A DNA stretch of 28,725 bases from Gemmatimonadota bacterium (lineage in GTDB: Bacteria > Latescibacterota > UBA2968 > UBA8231): positions 1-28,725 of the forward strand of contig JAPPEF010000098.1 in assembly GCA_028875335.1 (NCBI GenBank). Direction: 5' to 3'. Position 1 is the stretch's first letter, and every line of letters begins with the position of its first letter. Positions 6,241 through 13,654 of the stretch are shown here, in pieces. Position numbers and translations under genes: made by a program. The notes beneath the pieces are model-generated. The model saw nothing but the letters and a program-made list of their open reading frames with translations, ran no database searches and had not been told where the DNA came from.

Positions 6241-6864
6241 CTAGCGATTAGAGAAGAACAAATAAATAAGCCCACCGAGCACGGTGGATACGATCACAGG
6301 TTCGACAAATTTGCTCCACGTTTGTTCCTCTAATTCGGTCTTGGCGAATTCGAATTGGTCGTGCTGGAGCATTTCTAGCTGCTTTTTGGGGATCTGATCG
6401 CGCTGCGTGCGGGTGATTTCGTCCTGCCAGTGGACCACATCGTCGCGCTCATCGCTCAAGCGCAGGGCGAGCGTTACTTGGCCCTGGCGGCTGGCTTTGC
6501 TGCCGTGCAATCCCGAATGCGCGGAGACGCCGAGGTCGAGCACCCGGTAGGACAGGCGCATACTCGCCGGTTGGACTGCCGTCGAATCCAAGGTTACGCT
6601 AAAGCCGCGCGTCAGCAGCCGGTTGGCCAGCAGGTGCTCGACCATCCAATTGGCGTCGTGCTTGCTCTGCGCCACGACCAACAAGGGGGCCGTCGCAGCG
6701 TCGTCCGGCATCTCAATGCGCGCCAAACTCTCATCGACCGCACTCGCCACGGTCTCGACCAACAAGTCCATATTGGTGGGAAAAGGAACGGCGACCGACG
6801 CGGTGGCACAGACCATCAGCGCAGCCAAAAGGCGATAACAAAATCGGGGCAAAATCATTCTCAT
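6241..6864 (-). CDS. Unknown envelope protein with N-terminal signal and C-terminal membrane segment
   Basis: I do not recognise this 207-residue protein. It begins with a hydrophobic signal-like stretch (RLLAALMVCATASVAVPFP) that may be cleaved. A soluble domain of about 150 residues follows with alternating strands: APLLVVAQSKHDANW, MRLSYRVLDLGVSA, QGQVTLALRLSDERDDVVHWQ. A helical EMLQHDQFEFAKTELEEQTW region comes next, and it ends in a hydrophobic segment VSTVLGGLIYLFF with only a few residues after it. That suggests a periplasmic domain anchored at its C-terminus in the inner membrane. The ATG shares one base with the stop of the cpoB-like gene (TGATG), and bamD follows after six bases. 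The context points to a cell-envelope role alongside the two TPR lipoproteins. Confidence 0.75.
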   Translation of the reverse strand: MRMILPRFCYRLLAALMVCATASVAVPFPTNMDLLVETVASAVDESLARIEMPDDAATAPLLVVAQSKHDANWMVEHLLANRLLTRGFSVTLDSTAVQPASMRLSYRVLDLGVSAHSGLHGSKASRQGQVTLALRLSDERDDVVHWQDEITRTQRDQIPKKQLEMLQHDQFEFAKTELEEQTWSKFVEPVIVSTVLGGLIYLFFSNR

Positions 6865-7604
6865 CAACCGCCGAGTTGCTTTATCTTGTCGCGAACAATG
6901 GGCACGTATTCGCTATCTGGATATTCGTCAATCAGCTTGCGCAAGGCCGCAAGCGCCCGGTCGCGTTCACCCAACTTGATGTGACAGTTGGCGATTTTTA
7001 TTTGGGCGTCGTCGGCCTTACCCGTATTGCTGAAGGCAAACACCTTAGTGAATTCGATGAGCGCCTGCTGGTATTTGCGCAGTCCGTAATAGCACTCTCC
7101 CTTCCAGTACTGGGCGTTGTCGGACCATTCGCTCATGGGGGCTTCCTGCAACAAGCGGTCAAACTCGGCCAAGGCGCGGTCGTATTGCTTGTGGCGATAG
7201 TAGTAGAGCGCACCTTGGTACATGTTGAACGCATCGCTGCTGCTGGCGTTAGCCGTCGTATCAGTTTGTGCCTTGCGGACGCTGGTGCTAGCGGCAACGC
7301 GCGGCGGCATTGCGCGACGTGGCAAAGAATCCAGCCGTGCACTCAAGACGCGGCTCTGGCTTTGGAGGGTCCTAAGGGCCTGCCGCAACTGGGCGTTGGA
7401 TGTCTCTAACTGGTGCATGCGCTCGGCCATGGCCTGCTCGCGCTCGTACGCGGCTGCAACAGCGCGTTCGAGGACCTGGAGGGCCTCGCTTTTTTCCTCT
7501 GGCTGGGCATCTTCCCACTGGATGGGGGGTTGTTCGATTTGCGGCGGCGCAGCACAAGCCCCAAGGCCCAAGGCTAACACCAACGCGCTTTTAGCGCTTT
7601 TCAT
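6864..7604 (-). CDS. CpoB/YbgF-like TPR lipoprotein of the cell envelope
   Basis: The 246-residue product opens with a lipoprotein signal (MKSAKSALVLALGLGAC, Cys17). A coiled-coil stretch follows (AAAYEREQAMAERMHQLETS and onward), then a low-complexity linker, then three TPR units in the C-terminal 120 residues. Examples are FNMYQGALYYYRHKQYDRAL, SDNAQYWKGECYYGLRKYQQ and IKIANCHIKLGERDRAL. Coiled coil plus YbgF-type C-terminal TPRs is the architecture of CpoB, which coordinates Tol-Pal constriction with peptidoglycan synthesis. Classical CpoB is soluble rather than a lipoprotein, so this may be an analogue. An upstream extension of 23 codons is open, but the signal peptide fixes the start here. 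The stop shares its last base with the next ATG. No tol or pal gene is in view. Confidence 0.8.
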   Translation of the reverse strand: MKSAKSALVLALGLGACAAPPQIEQPPIQWEDAQPEEKSEALQVLERAVAAAYEREQAMAERMHQLETSNAQLRQALRTLQSQSRVLSARLDSLPRRAMPPRVAASTSVRKAQTDTTANASSSDAFNMYQGALYYYRHKQYDRALAEFDRLLQEAPMSEWSDNAQYWKGECYYGLRKYQQALIEFTKVFAFSNTGKADDAQIKIANCHIKLGERDRALAALRKLIDEYPDSEYVPIVRDKIKQLGG

Positions 7605-7644
7605 TGCATTTTTTATTGGAAGCACAAATGAACCATCTTTGACG

Positions 7645-7673
7645 AATATAGCATAATCCCCCTCCCAAACCAA
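7645..7673 (-). promoter_or_regulatory. Putative extended -10 promoter of the cpoB-bamD-nadD-thrC genes
   Basis: TTGGTT and TATATT stand 17 bases apart on the minus strand, and TGC directly before the -10 makes it an extended -10. The start near 7638 would give a leader of about 34 bases. It lies in the gap after rfaE2 and could drive the five downstream genes. Confidence 0.55.
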
Positions 7674-7679
7674 ATCTCG

Positions 7680-8195
7680 TCACGCGCTGGGCAGCGCCTT
7701 GATGCGCTCGACTAATTGGGTGGTGGAAGTGCCCGGCCACAGCGGCAGAGCGCGAACTTGGCCGCCGCGCGCTTCGACGTGTTCGCGGCCGACGATGGCG
7801 GCCGGGGCGTAATCGCCCCCCTTGACCAAGACATCGGGCGCAAGCGCAGCCACGAGGCTCTCGACGCTTTTACCAGAGAAGATACACACATGCGAAACGC
7901 ACTCTAAGGCCGCGAGCACGGCAGCACGGTCGTCTTGCGGGCAGACGGGCCGTCCGTGGCCCTTGAGAGCGCGAACCCCGTCGTCGTCGTTTAACCCCAC
8001 CGCGAGACAGTCGCCCAAGGCGCGCGCCGCGCGCAGGTACTCGACGTGACCACGATGCAGCAAGTCAAAGCATCCATTGGTGAAGACAAAGGTCTGTCGC
8101 GCTTTTCTCGCTTGGCTGCGGACGGCGAGCAACTGATCGCACGTAATGATTTTGGCAGAACCGGCCAAGGCCGGCTGTGCATCGGGCGACTGCAT
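7680..8195 (-). CDS. rfaE2: D-glycero-beta-D-manno-heptose 1-phosphate adenylyltransferase
   Basis: The 171-residue product is a stand-alone version of the C-terminal half of HldE. It transfers AMP to heptose-1-phosphate to make ADP-heptose for lipopolysaccharide core. The nucleotidyltransferase signature is FTNGCFDLLHRGHVEYLRAA (HxGH type). Downstream are GLNDDDGVRALKGHGRPVCP, the DDRAAVLAAL segment, and the closing DVLVKGGDY and PLWPGTSTTQLVERI motifs, all typical of RfaE2. The open frame extends 34 codons further and would translate tRNA-His (VDVAQLVRAPGCGPGGRG), a common annotation artefact. The ATG after the tRNA is therefore chosen, although its ribosome binding site is poor. It probably shares a transcript with the two tRNAs upstream. 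Its presence argues for an LPS-bearing outer membrane. Confidence 0.92.
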   Translation of the reverse strand: MQSPDAQPALAGSAKIITCDQLLAVRSQARKARQTFVFTNGCFDLLHRGHVEYLRAARALGDCLAVGLNDDDGVRALKGHGRPVCPQDDRAAVLAALECVSHVCIFSGKSVESLVAALAPDVLVKGGDYAPAAIVGREHVEARGGQVRALPLWPGTSTTQLVERIKALPSA

Positions 8196-8217
8196 AGGCA
8201 GAGACGAGATTAGAAGA

Positions 8218-8295
8218 TGGGGTGGATGACGGGAGTTGAACCCGCGCCCTCCAGGGCCACAACCTGGCGCTCTAACCAACTGAGCTACATCCACC
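8218..8295 (-). tRNA. tRNA-His (anticodon GTG)
   Basis: The acceptor GTGGATG/CATCCAC carries an extra encoded 5' G (G-1) opposite C73, the identity mark of tRNA-His. The anticodon loop TTGTGGC gives GTG, the anticodon stem CCAGG/CCTGG is perfect, the T-arm is GCGGG-TTCAACT-CCCGT, and CCA is encoded. It lies 22 bases upstream of rfaE2. Confidence 0.96.
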
Positions 8296-8316
8296 ACTAT
8301 GTCTTGAGGGCTTGCA

Positions 8317-8393
8317 TGGCGTGCCCAGTAGGACTCGAACCTACGACCGTCTGCTTAGAAGGCAGATGCTCTATCCAACTGAGCTATGGGCAC
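8317..8393 (-). tRNA. tRNA-Arg (anticodon TCT)
   Basis: Acceptor GTGCCCA/TGGGCAC, D-stem GCTC/GAGC, anticodon stem TCTGC/GCAGA with loop CTTCTAA (anticodon TCT, reading AGA and AGG), T-arm GTAGG-TTCGAGT-CCTAC, discriminator G, encoded CCA. It is transcribed ahead of tRNA-His on the same strand with a 21-base spacer. Confidence 0.96.
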
Positions 8394-8420
8394 ATCGCCA
8401 AGCGGTGCAAGCAGTTAAAA

Positions 8421-8449
8421 ATATTAGGGCCTATCCTGCGCAAAGTCAA
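8421..8449 (-). promoter_or_regulatory. Promoter of the tRNA-Arg(TCT)-tRNA-His-rfaE2 unit
   Basis: TTGACT and TAATAT lie 17 bases apart on the minus strand. The predicted start near 8414 gives a 20-base leader before the tRNA. This is one of the best-matching promoters in the window. Confidence 0.75.
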
Positions 8450-8481
8450 CGCGACTCGCGGCGAGGCCGGGCCCCAACCTC

Positions 8482-10512
8482 CTACTCGACCGGGACCTCG
8501 CCGCCGTGCCAGGGAAAGGCGTAGCTGGGGTCGTTTACAAACCGTCTCAGGCCGCAGGATAGGCGCACGGACGTCATCGGAGGCAAGATCACGGTGAAGT
8601 GCTTGCCGTTGACCTGAATGGTATTGGTGGTCGCGGTCTTGCTCGAACGCACGCGGGTATTGGGGTTGAGGGCGTCGCTGCTGTAATCCGTCCCCGTGAA
8701 CTCCACTTCTGTGAAGGAATGCTCGCCGAAGGCACCGGACTGGACGATGAGGTTCCGGCACTCGCTGTGGCTGGTGTTCACTAGCTGAATTCCGCATCCA
8801 TTGGTGGAGAGATCATCGACGAGGGCGGCCACGTCCGGCGGCAGGCCGGGGCGGCTGGCGTCGGCGTCGAAGTAACGCACGGTCGCGCGCAGTATTCCCC
8901 CGTTGTAGAGTTGACCGGGGCAGCCCATGGTCGTCTGCACGAGGCCCTTGACGATCACGGGGTTTGGCGGCCAAGCGTTGTCGGCGATGATCTGCTGGAC
9001 GGTGCGAGTGTCGCGCATCATACCCTCGAGGAAATCGGCGACCTGTTGGTAGTCGGCCTGCAAACACTGCACCGGCCAGTCCGGGTTCTTGCCGTCGTAA
9101 TACTGGAAGCGGGCGAATTCGGTGCGGGCACCGCCGCGATCGCCGATGGGCGGGAGCTCGTTCCAGTCGGTGCCGCCGCCGTCCCGCACCCGGGTGACGA
9201 GCTCGTAGTCGCCCTGTGACATGGATTCGTGCCACAGGTTGACCAGATGGGTGGGGCCGCCGCGGATGGTGAACTCGGCGTAGCCGGTCCAGCCGTCGGG
9301 TCCGTGGCTCTTCGGCACCACCAGCTCGCCACGCTCGGTCTTGCCGCGGTCGAGGAGGGCGACGATCTGTGAGCGCAGCACTTCGAGGTAGTAATCGTCG
9401 CCGCTGAGCAGATGGGCGCACTGGGCCCCGACGATGAGACCGAGAAAGAGTCGGTCGGCCGCGCTCTCGCTGCTGCTCCAGCCGTGCAATCCCCCCCACC
9501 ACTGGCCGTCGCGGTGTTCGCCGATCTTGCCGGTGGGACCGACGTTGTCGGGAATGACCCCATCGTTTTTGCGGATGCGCTCTATCCAGCCGCCGACGTA
9601 GTCGAGGACCCACTTCTTGTACTTCTCGTCGCCGGTGTAGAGGTAGGCGTTGGTCACTAAGGCCGTGGCGCAGAGGCCGGCCGGTTCGTCGCCCTGGAGC
9701 GCCATCTTGTCGAAGAGGTTGAGGATTTCCTCGCGACGAGCTTCGTCCGCGTACCACCGCGGCTCGAGCTCCTTGATCTTCGGGTAGAGGAAGTGAGGCG
9801 TCAGCGGCTCGCTACTCGGATTGTCTTGGAGCGCGTTGCGATGGCCAAAATCGCCCAGCGAGCCGCGATCGAGCCAGTGGCGCACCAAGTGGACGTGATC
9901 CGAGATGTCCCCACCTCGGTGGACAATGCCTTCGTGCTGGCGCACGGCCGTCAGCGGGCCGGCACCGCCGTGGAGTGGCGAGCGGAAGACGCCGTGCTCG
10001 GTATCGAAGTTGGGTGCGTTGGGGTCCTCGCCGATGTACATGGCGGCGAACTTGCGAGCGCGCTCGCGGTTGGACGGATTGGTCGGATCGGCGACGCCAA
10101 AGTCGTAGAGCATCTGATTGCCCTCGCCCATGTGGAACCAGTCGGCGTTGAAGGGGATGCTGAGGTTCCAGTACTCGTTGCGCAACTGCGGCATGTACAT
10201 GGGATGCCTAGGCTCGTCATCGGTCAGTTGGCGCTCCTCGCTGTAGAGCCAGGTGATCGCATCCCATTCCCGCTTGGCGATGTGGAGGAAGCGCTCGTGG
10301 CCGCCTAGGGCGTAGAGCATGGCGCGCATGGAGCGGCTTTCGTAGGCGTCGTCCACGTCGAAGAAATGGTACACCCGACCGTCGGAGCGGGCATAGCCCT
10401 CGGTGGCGGCGGTGCCTGCGGTCTCCAAGAGACTGAACAGGCGACGCTGCAACAACGCCCACTCGGGCGGGGGGAGGATCTCGGTGCTAACGATGGTCGG
10501 TATGGTAGCCAT
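8482..10512 (-). CDS. Unknown 676-residue protein, probable (alpha/alpha) toroid carbohydrate-active protein
   Basis: I cannot assign this protein to a named family. The central third alternates aromatic- and glycine-rich helices typical of (alpha/alpha)6 toroid glycosidases and lyases: PAGLCATALVTNAYLYTGDE, YKKWVLDYVGGWIERI, GQWWGGLHGWSSSESAADRL and CAHLLSGDDYYLEVLRSQI. The N-terminal part is rich in His, Asp and Trp (YHFFDVDDAYESR, WFHMGEGNQMLYDFG). The last 120 residues read as beta-strands (CGIQLVNTSHSECRNLIVQS, SFTEVEFTGTDY), perhaps an accessory domain. No signal peptide is visible, so it may act in the cytoplasm. It is the last gene of a six-gene minus-strand cluster with sugar-acid dehydratase and dehydrogenase genes, which suggests handling of a sugar or glycoside. 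Catalytic residues cannot be assigned with confidence. Confidence 0.8.
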   Translation of the reverse strand: MATIPTIVSTEILPPPEWALLQRRLFSLLETAGTAATEGYARSDGRVYHFFDVDDAYESRSMRAMLYALGGHERFLHIAKREWDAITWLYSEERQLTDDEPRHPMYMPQLRNEYWNLSIPFNADWFHMGEGNQMLYDFGVADPTNPSNRERARKFAAMYIGEDPNAPNFDTEHGVFRSPLHGGAGPLTAVRQHEGIVHRGGDISDHVHLVRHWLDRGSLGDFGHRNALQDNPSSEPLTPHFLYPKIKELEPRWYADEARREEILNLFDKMALQGDEPAGLCATALVTNAYLYTGDEKYKKWVLDYVGGWIERIRKNDGVIPDNVGPTGKIGEHRDGQWWGGLHGWSSSESAADRLFLGLIVGAQCAHLLSGDDYYLEVLRSQIVALLDRGKTERGELVVPKSHGPDGWTGYAEFTIRGGPTHLVNLWHESMSQGDYELVTRVRDGGGTDWNELPPIGDRGGARTEFARFQYYDGKNPDWPVQCLQADYQQVADFLEGMMRDTRTVQQIIADNAWPPNPVIVKGLVQTTMGCPGQLYNGGILRATVRYFDADASRPGLPPDVAALVDDLSTNGCGIQLVNTSHSECRNLIVQSGAFGEHSFTEVEFTGTDYSSDALNPNTRVRSSKTATTNTIQVNGKHFTVILPPMTSVRLSCGLRRFVNDPSYAFPWHGGEVPVE

Positions 10513-10580
10513 TTCTCGCCTTTTCTCTATTAATTGAATTGAAAGGGAATGGGGATGCTGTCGCCGTGTTCTGTGGCATC

Positions 10581-11753
10581 CTAAGCCGAGGCCAGCACCC
10601 GCACGACGTTTTCCCCCATGATCTTGGCCACGTCCGTCTCGGAATAGCCGTGGTCAATCAACGCCGCGGTGTACTCCTTCCACTGCGGCACACTTTGTGC
10701 ATGGGAGGAAAGGCCGACATGGTCGATTCCCACCGCGTTGACTACATGGTCAATGGTGACTAGGTCGAGCTTGGTCCCCCAGATTTCCGCGTCGGCCAAC
10801 TTGGCCCGGGCGCGCTCGAACGGGTCGGGGTAGCGCTGGTGCAGGGCCTCGTCGCGCTTGCGCCGGGCCTCGTGTCGTTCGCGCGGAGTTCGCGGCGTCG
10901 GCGCCAAGACGCAGACCACGCCTCCGCCCTCTGCTATTTCCCGCATCAGATCGTCCGGCATGTCGCGTAGGCTCCGGCTGAGAGCCTGGGCTTTGGTGTG
11001 GGTGGCTATCATCGGTTTCGTCGCCACTGCTATGGCATCTCTGCAAGTGTAGTCGGAGCAGTGCGCCAAGTCGACGAGCATACCGAGTTCGTTGCAGGTG
11101 CGGATCACGTCGCGCCCAAAGTCGGTTAAGCCGGGAGGATCGTTCAACTCGGCGCAGGAGTCGGCCCAAGAGGTCGCGCTCAGGTGGCTGGGGCACATGA
11201 CCCGTATGCCCTCGCGGTAAAACTCGCCGAGCACGTCGAGACGGTCCGCGATAAAGCCACTCACCAGCATCAACACCATCGCGATCCTGCCGTCGGCGAC
11301 GATCCTAGAAATGTCATCGCCGGAGCGGGCGACCTCGACGTAGTCCCCGTAGGCCGCGGCGAACTGCTTGTGCTCTTCGAGGTTCATCACCACGCGCTCG
11401 ACGAGCTCCTCGCCTGCAAAGAATGGCTTCCACTGCCTGGATCCGCGAGTCGGTTCGGTTAGGGGATCGAACTCCGGCGTCGCGGCTATGTATTGTTCCT
11501 CCACCCCGAACGCTTGGATGACCACGTCAATACATCCGCGGATGTTCTCCTCTAGATCTACCACAGCCGAGTAGGCGTCGACCACGGTGAGCTGCCGATG
11601 GAGCTGGTCGTACGGGCCGTGGTCGAAGCGGTCATCGAGAACCCAGTGGGTCGACGCGTCCAGCCGGCCGATCTTTTGGCCGATCGGCAGGCCCAGCCTC
11701 TCGGTCTCGCGGCTTTCGACGTACTTAGTGACTATGTCAGGTCGCCTAGTCAT
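10581..11753 (-). CDS. Membrane dipeptidase (M19) family protein lacking most metal ligands
   Basis: The fold is recognisable from GIRVMCPSHLSATSWADSCA, GLTDFGRDVIRTCNELGMLV, DLAHCS, MIATHTKAQAL and the C-terminal TAALIDHGYSETDVAKIMGE, all in M19 order. In active renal-type dipeptidases the zinc site uses the His and Asp of an N-terminal HxD, a bridging Glu, two later His and an Asp. Here the HxD position reads VVDAYSAV (His to Tyr, Asp to Ala), the Glu segment reads VLMLVSGF, and the late GSDFDG reads GLSSHAQS. Only the two His, of DLAHCS and ATHTK, remain. Ordinary dipeptidase activity is therefore unlikely. Length (390 residues) is normal. The ATG is preferred over a GTG three codons upstream. 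It follows the uxuA-like gene and precedes the 676-residue protein. Confidence 0.85.
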   Translation of the reverse strand: MTRRPDIVTKYVESRETERLGLPIGQKIGRLDASTHWVLDDRFDHGPYDQLHRQLTVVDAYSAVVDLEENIRGCIDVVIQAFGVEEQYIAATPEFDPLTEPTRGSRQWKPFFAGEELVERVVMNLEEHKQFAAAYGDYVEVARSGDDISRIVADGRIAMVLMLVSGFIADRLDVLGEFYREGIRVMCPSHLSATSWADSCAELNDPPGLTDFGRDVIRTCNELGMLVDLAHCSDYTCRDAIAVATKPMIATHTKAQALSRSLRDMPDDLMREIAEGGGVVCVLAPTPRTPRERHEARRKRDEALHQRYPDPFERARAKLADAEIWGTKLDLVTIDHVVNAVGIDHVGLSSHAQSVPQWKEYTAALIDHGYSETDVAKIMGENVVRVLASA

Positions 11754-11804
11754 CCCGATCACCGACGGGCAGATGGCCGATAAAGTATGCCGCGGTAGGT
11801 ACGG

Positions 11805-12860
11805 CTAGGCCGGGCCACCGTTTTCGTTGTTGACGGCCTGCACCAGCGCCCGCATATAGGCGATTGAGTACGCGACGCCCACGCGACCTCCTCCGAGCAT
11901 CTCGGGGATGTGGTCGGGGATGATCGCGCCGTCGAACTCGACGACGCGCAGGGCCTGCATCACGCTGTGCATGTCCTGATAGCCATCGTCCATTAGAGTT
12001 TCGACCCACGGATCGGGCATGGGGTTGGAGACATTGCGGAAGTGAATTTTGAAGAGCTTGTTGCGCGCGCCAAAGTAGTGTACCGCCTCTTCGACCGACG
12101 CCCCCATGCCCTGCTTGCCCCCTTCCAACCAGCAGCCGACGCACAGACAGACGCCGATATTGGGACTGTCGGCAATGTCCATCGCCCGCTTGTACCCGGC
12201 AAAGTTGCCGAAGATGCAGCGCGGTATTCCACCTAGCGCATAGACCGGCGGGTCGTCTGGATGGATGCCGATATGGACCCCAGCTTCCTCGGCGACCGGA
12301 GCCACCTTGCGGATCATGTACTCGTAGTTTTCCCACAGTTCGTCTTCCGTATAGGCGCGGCCGTGGGTCAAATCGCCGGCAAAGGTCTCGCTACCCCAGC
12401 GACCCGTGGCGTTTTTGATGTCGAGGGTTCGCGCGCTCATGCCGCCGCGGCGGGTGGTGCGGCCGGTACTCCAGATGCCATTGCCCATGTGGGCGTACGT
12501 GTGGTAGCGGATACCAGCGGCACCGAGGTCGCGAATGAACTGGATTAATTCTTCGACTTTCTCGTCGCGGCCGGGCAGATTGAGCGTAATCTCCGGCACG
12601 TTGTGGACCGCGTGATTGGCGATGCGATATATCTGTAGGCCATAGGCGGCAAAGCGCGCGGCAAACTGCTTGTAGTGTTCGACGCTGTGCAACGCCGGGT
12701 CGTCAATGCCGAGCATGACCCATTCGACGCCGAGTTGTTGGAAGAATTGCAAATCCTCGTCGCTGGCCTTGTGCGAAGTCTGAACGGCGACTTGGATTCC
12801 CGGCTTGCTGGCGTACAAACCGGGGACGGCGCGCAATGCGTAGGGTCTGTTGGCGGTCAT
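11805..12860 (-). CDS. Mannonate dehydratase-like TIM-barrel protein, paralog 1
   Basis: UxuA enzymes dehydrate D-mannonate to 2-keto-3-deoxygluconate using a metal ion. This 351-residue protein keeps the expected ligands: H200 in GIHPDDPP, C240 in GVCLCVGC, H273 in KIHFRNV and D316-H317 in IPDHIPE. It lacks the family's usual GY....RA segment with the catalytic tyrosine; after PDHIPEMLGGG it goes directly to VGVAYSIAYM, a shorter loop. It may therefore act on a different sugar acid or as an isomerase. The xylose-isomerase-like barrel is an alternative superfamily reading. The ATG overlaps the phyH stop as ATGA. A second, more canonical UxuA-like gene stands divergently at the far end of the cluster. 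Confidence 0.82.
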   Translation of the reverse strand: MTANRPYALRAVPGLYASKPGIQVAVQTSHKASDEDLQFFQQLGVEWVMLGIDDPALHSVEHYKQFAARFAAYGLQIYRIANHAVHNVPEITLNLPGRDEKVEELIQFIRDLGAAGIRYHTYAHMGNGIWSTGRTTRRGGMSARTLDIKNATGRWGSETFAGDLTHGRAYTEDELWENYEYMIRKVAPVAEEAGVHIGIHPDDPPVYALGGIPRCIFGNFAGYKRAMDIADSPNIGVCLCVGCWLEGGKQGMGASVEEAVHYFGARNKLFKIHFRNVSNPMPDPWVETLMDDGYQDMHSVMQALRVVEFDGAIIPDHIPEMLGGGRVGVAYSIAYMRALVQAVNNENGGPA

Positions 12861-13645
12861 GGAGTACCTTCCTTTATCAGTTCGGAAACCGGCTGCGACC
12901 TTTCCCAGCGCAGCGCGACTTCTTGGTCAATACCGCAGAGCCAGTTCCAGGTGCGGATGCGCCGCACCCGGTCGCGGTAGGATTCAACTTCGGTTACGTA
13001 GGGCAGACGCAGGCGATCGCGATAGGCGGGAATTTCCGCTGCATCGCAGAGCCAGTCTCGCTGTGGTGCAGCCGTGCGGTGGTAGGAAAATTTGATCATG
13101 CTGCGGGCGCGGTCGTTGGTTTTAGGACCGGCCTTGTGCCAGATGCCATAGCGAGTTAGCACCACGGTGCCAGCCGGTACGGTCAGCGAGACTTGGCCGC
13201 GGATATCGCCGTAGTGGGCGATGGCCTCGCGATCGACAGCGCGGCAATGCGAGCCGGGTAGAACCATAGTTGGCCCATCGGCGAGCGCGACGCTGTGAGG
13301 GTAATAATAGCATTGGAGTTCAAAGACATCGTAGCCACTGCCCGAAAGCCCGTCCGAATGCCAAGTCTGGCCGAGGTGCGGCTCCTTGAAAAAGTGGTGG
13401 TGGCCGCCTCGGGGCACCAAGAAATCCTCGCCCAACAGCGAGCGCGCGACCCCGGCGACTTGGGGATGCAGGAGCACCTGCTGAGTGAAGTCGTCCGAGG
13501 CGATAACGTCGTCGCAATTGCCGGGAGCGAGGTCGTCGCAGCAGCGGTTGAAGTTCTCGTCGATGACGCTTTCGAGGACCACCAAGCCGGAGGCTACAAA
13601 GTCCATGACACCATCGTCGTCTAGCGTCGGTTTAATTGGCGACAT
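12857..13645 (-). CDS. Phytanoyl-CoA dioxygenase (PhyH) family Fe(II)/2-oxoglutarate oxygenase
   Basis: The 262-residue product has the double-stranded beta-helix layout of PhyH enzymes. The iron ligands are H96 and D98 in TWHSDG and the distal H170 in GIWHKAGP. An arginine about ten residues later (NDRARS) should bind 2-oxoglutarate. DGPTMVLPGSH is the usual strand and loop between the two halves. Substrates of bacterial PhyH proteins range from fatty acyl groups to amino acids and small organics, so the substrate here is unknown. An AGGAG box six bases before the ATG supports the start. The gene overlaps the uxuA-like gene by four bases and sits nine bases after the 119-residue unknown, so co-translation is likely. 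An oxidative step on the cluster's substrate is a reasonable inference. Confidence 0.9.
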   Translation of the reverse strand: MSPIKPTLDDDGVMDFVASGLVVLESVIDENFNRCCDDLAPGNCDDVIASDDFTQQVLLHPQVAGVARSLLGEDFLVPRGGHHHFFKEPHLGQTWHSDGLSGSGYDVFELQCYYYPHSVALADGPTMVLPGSHCRAVDREAIAHYGDIRGQVSLTVPAGTVVLTRYGIWHKAGPKTNDRARSMIKFSYHRTAAPQRDWLCDAAEIPAYRDRLRLPYVTEVESYRDRVRRIRTWNWLCGIDQEVALRWERSQPVSELIKEGTP

Positions 13646-13654
13646 CCGTTTCTC

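Noticed and set aside
8196..8297. N-terminal extension of rfaE2 reading VDVAQLVRAPGCGPGGRG
   Set aside because: It is the translation of tRNA-His, a well-known artefact; the enzyme family starts after the tRNA.
8813..9757. 314-residue minus-strand ORF inside the 676-residue gene
   Set aside because: Arg/Pro-rich shadow in an alternative frame on the same strand.
10553..10581. Inverted repeat GGATGC...GCATCC after the M19-like gene
   Set aside because: Only six paired bases with a 17-base loop and no T-tract; not a convincing terminator or operator.
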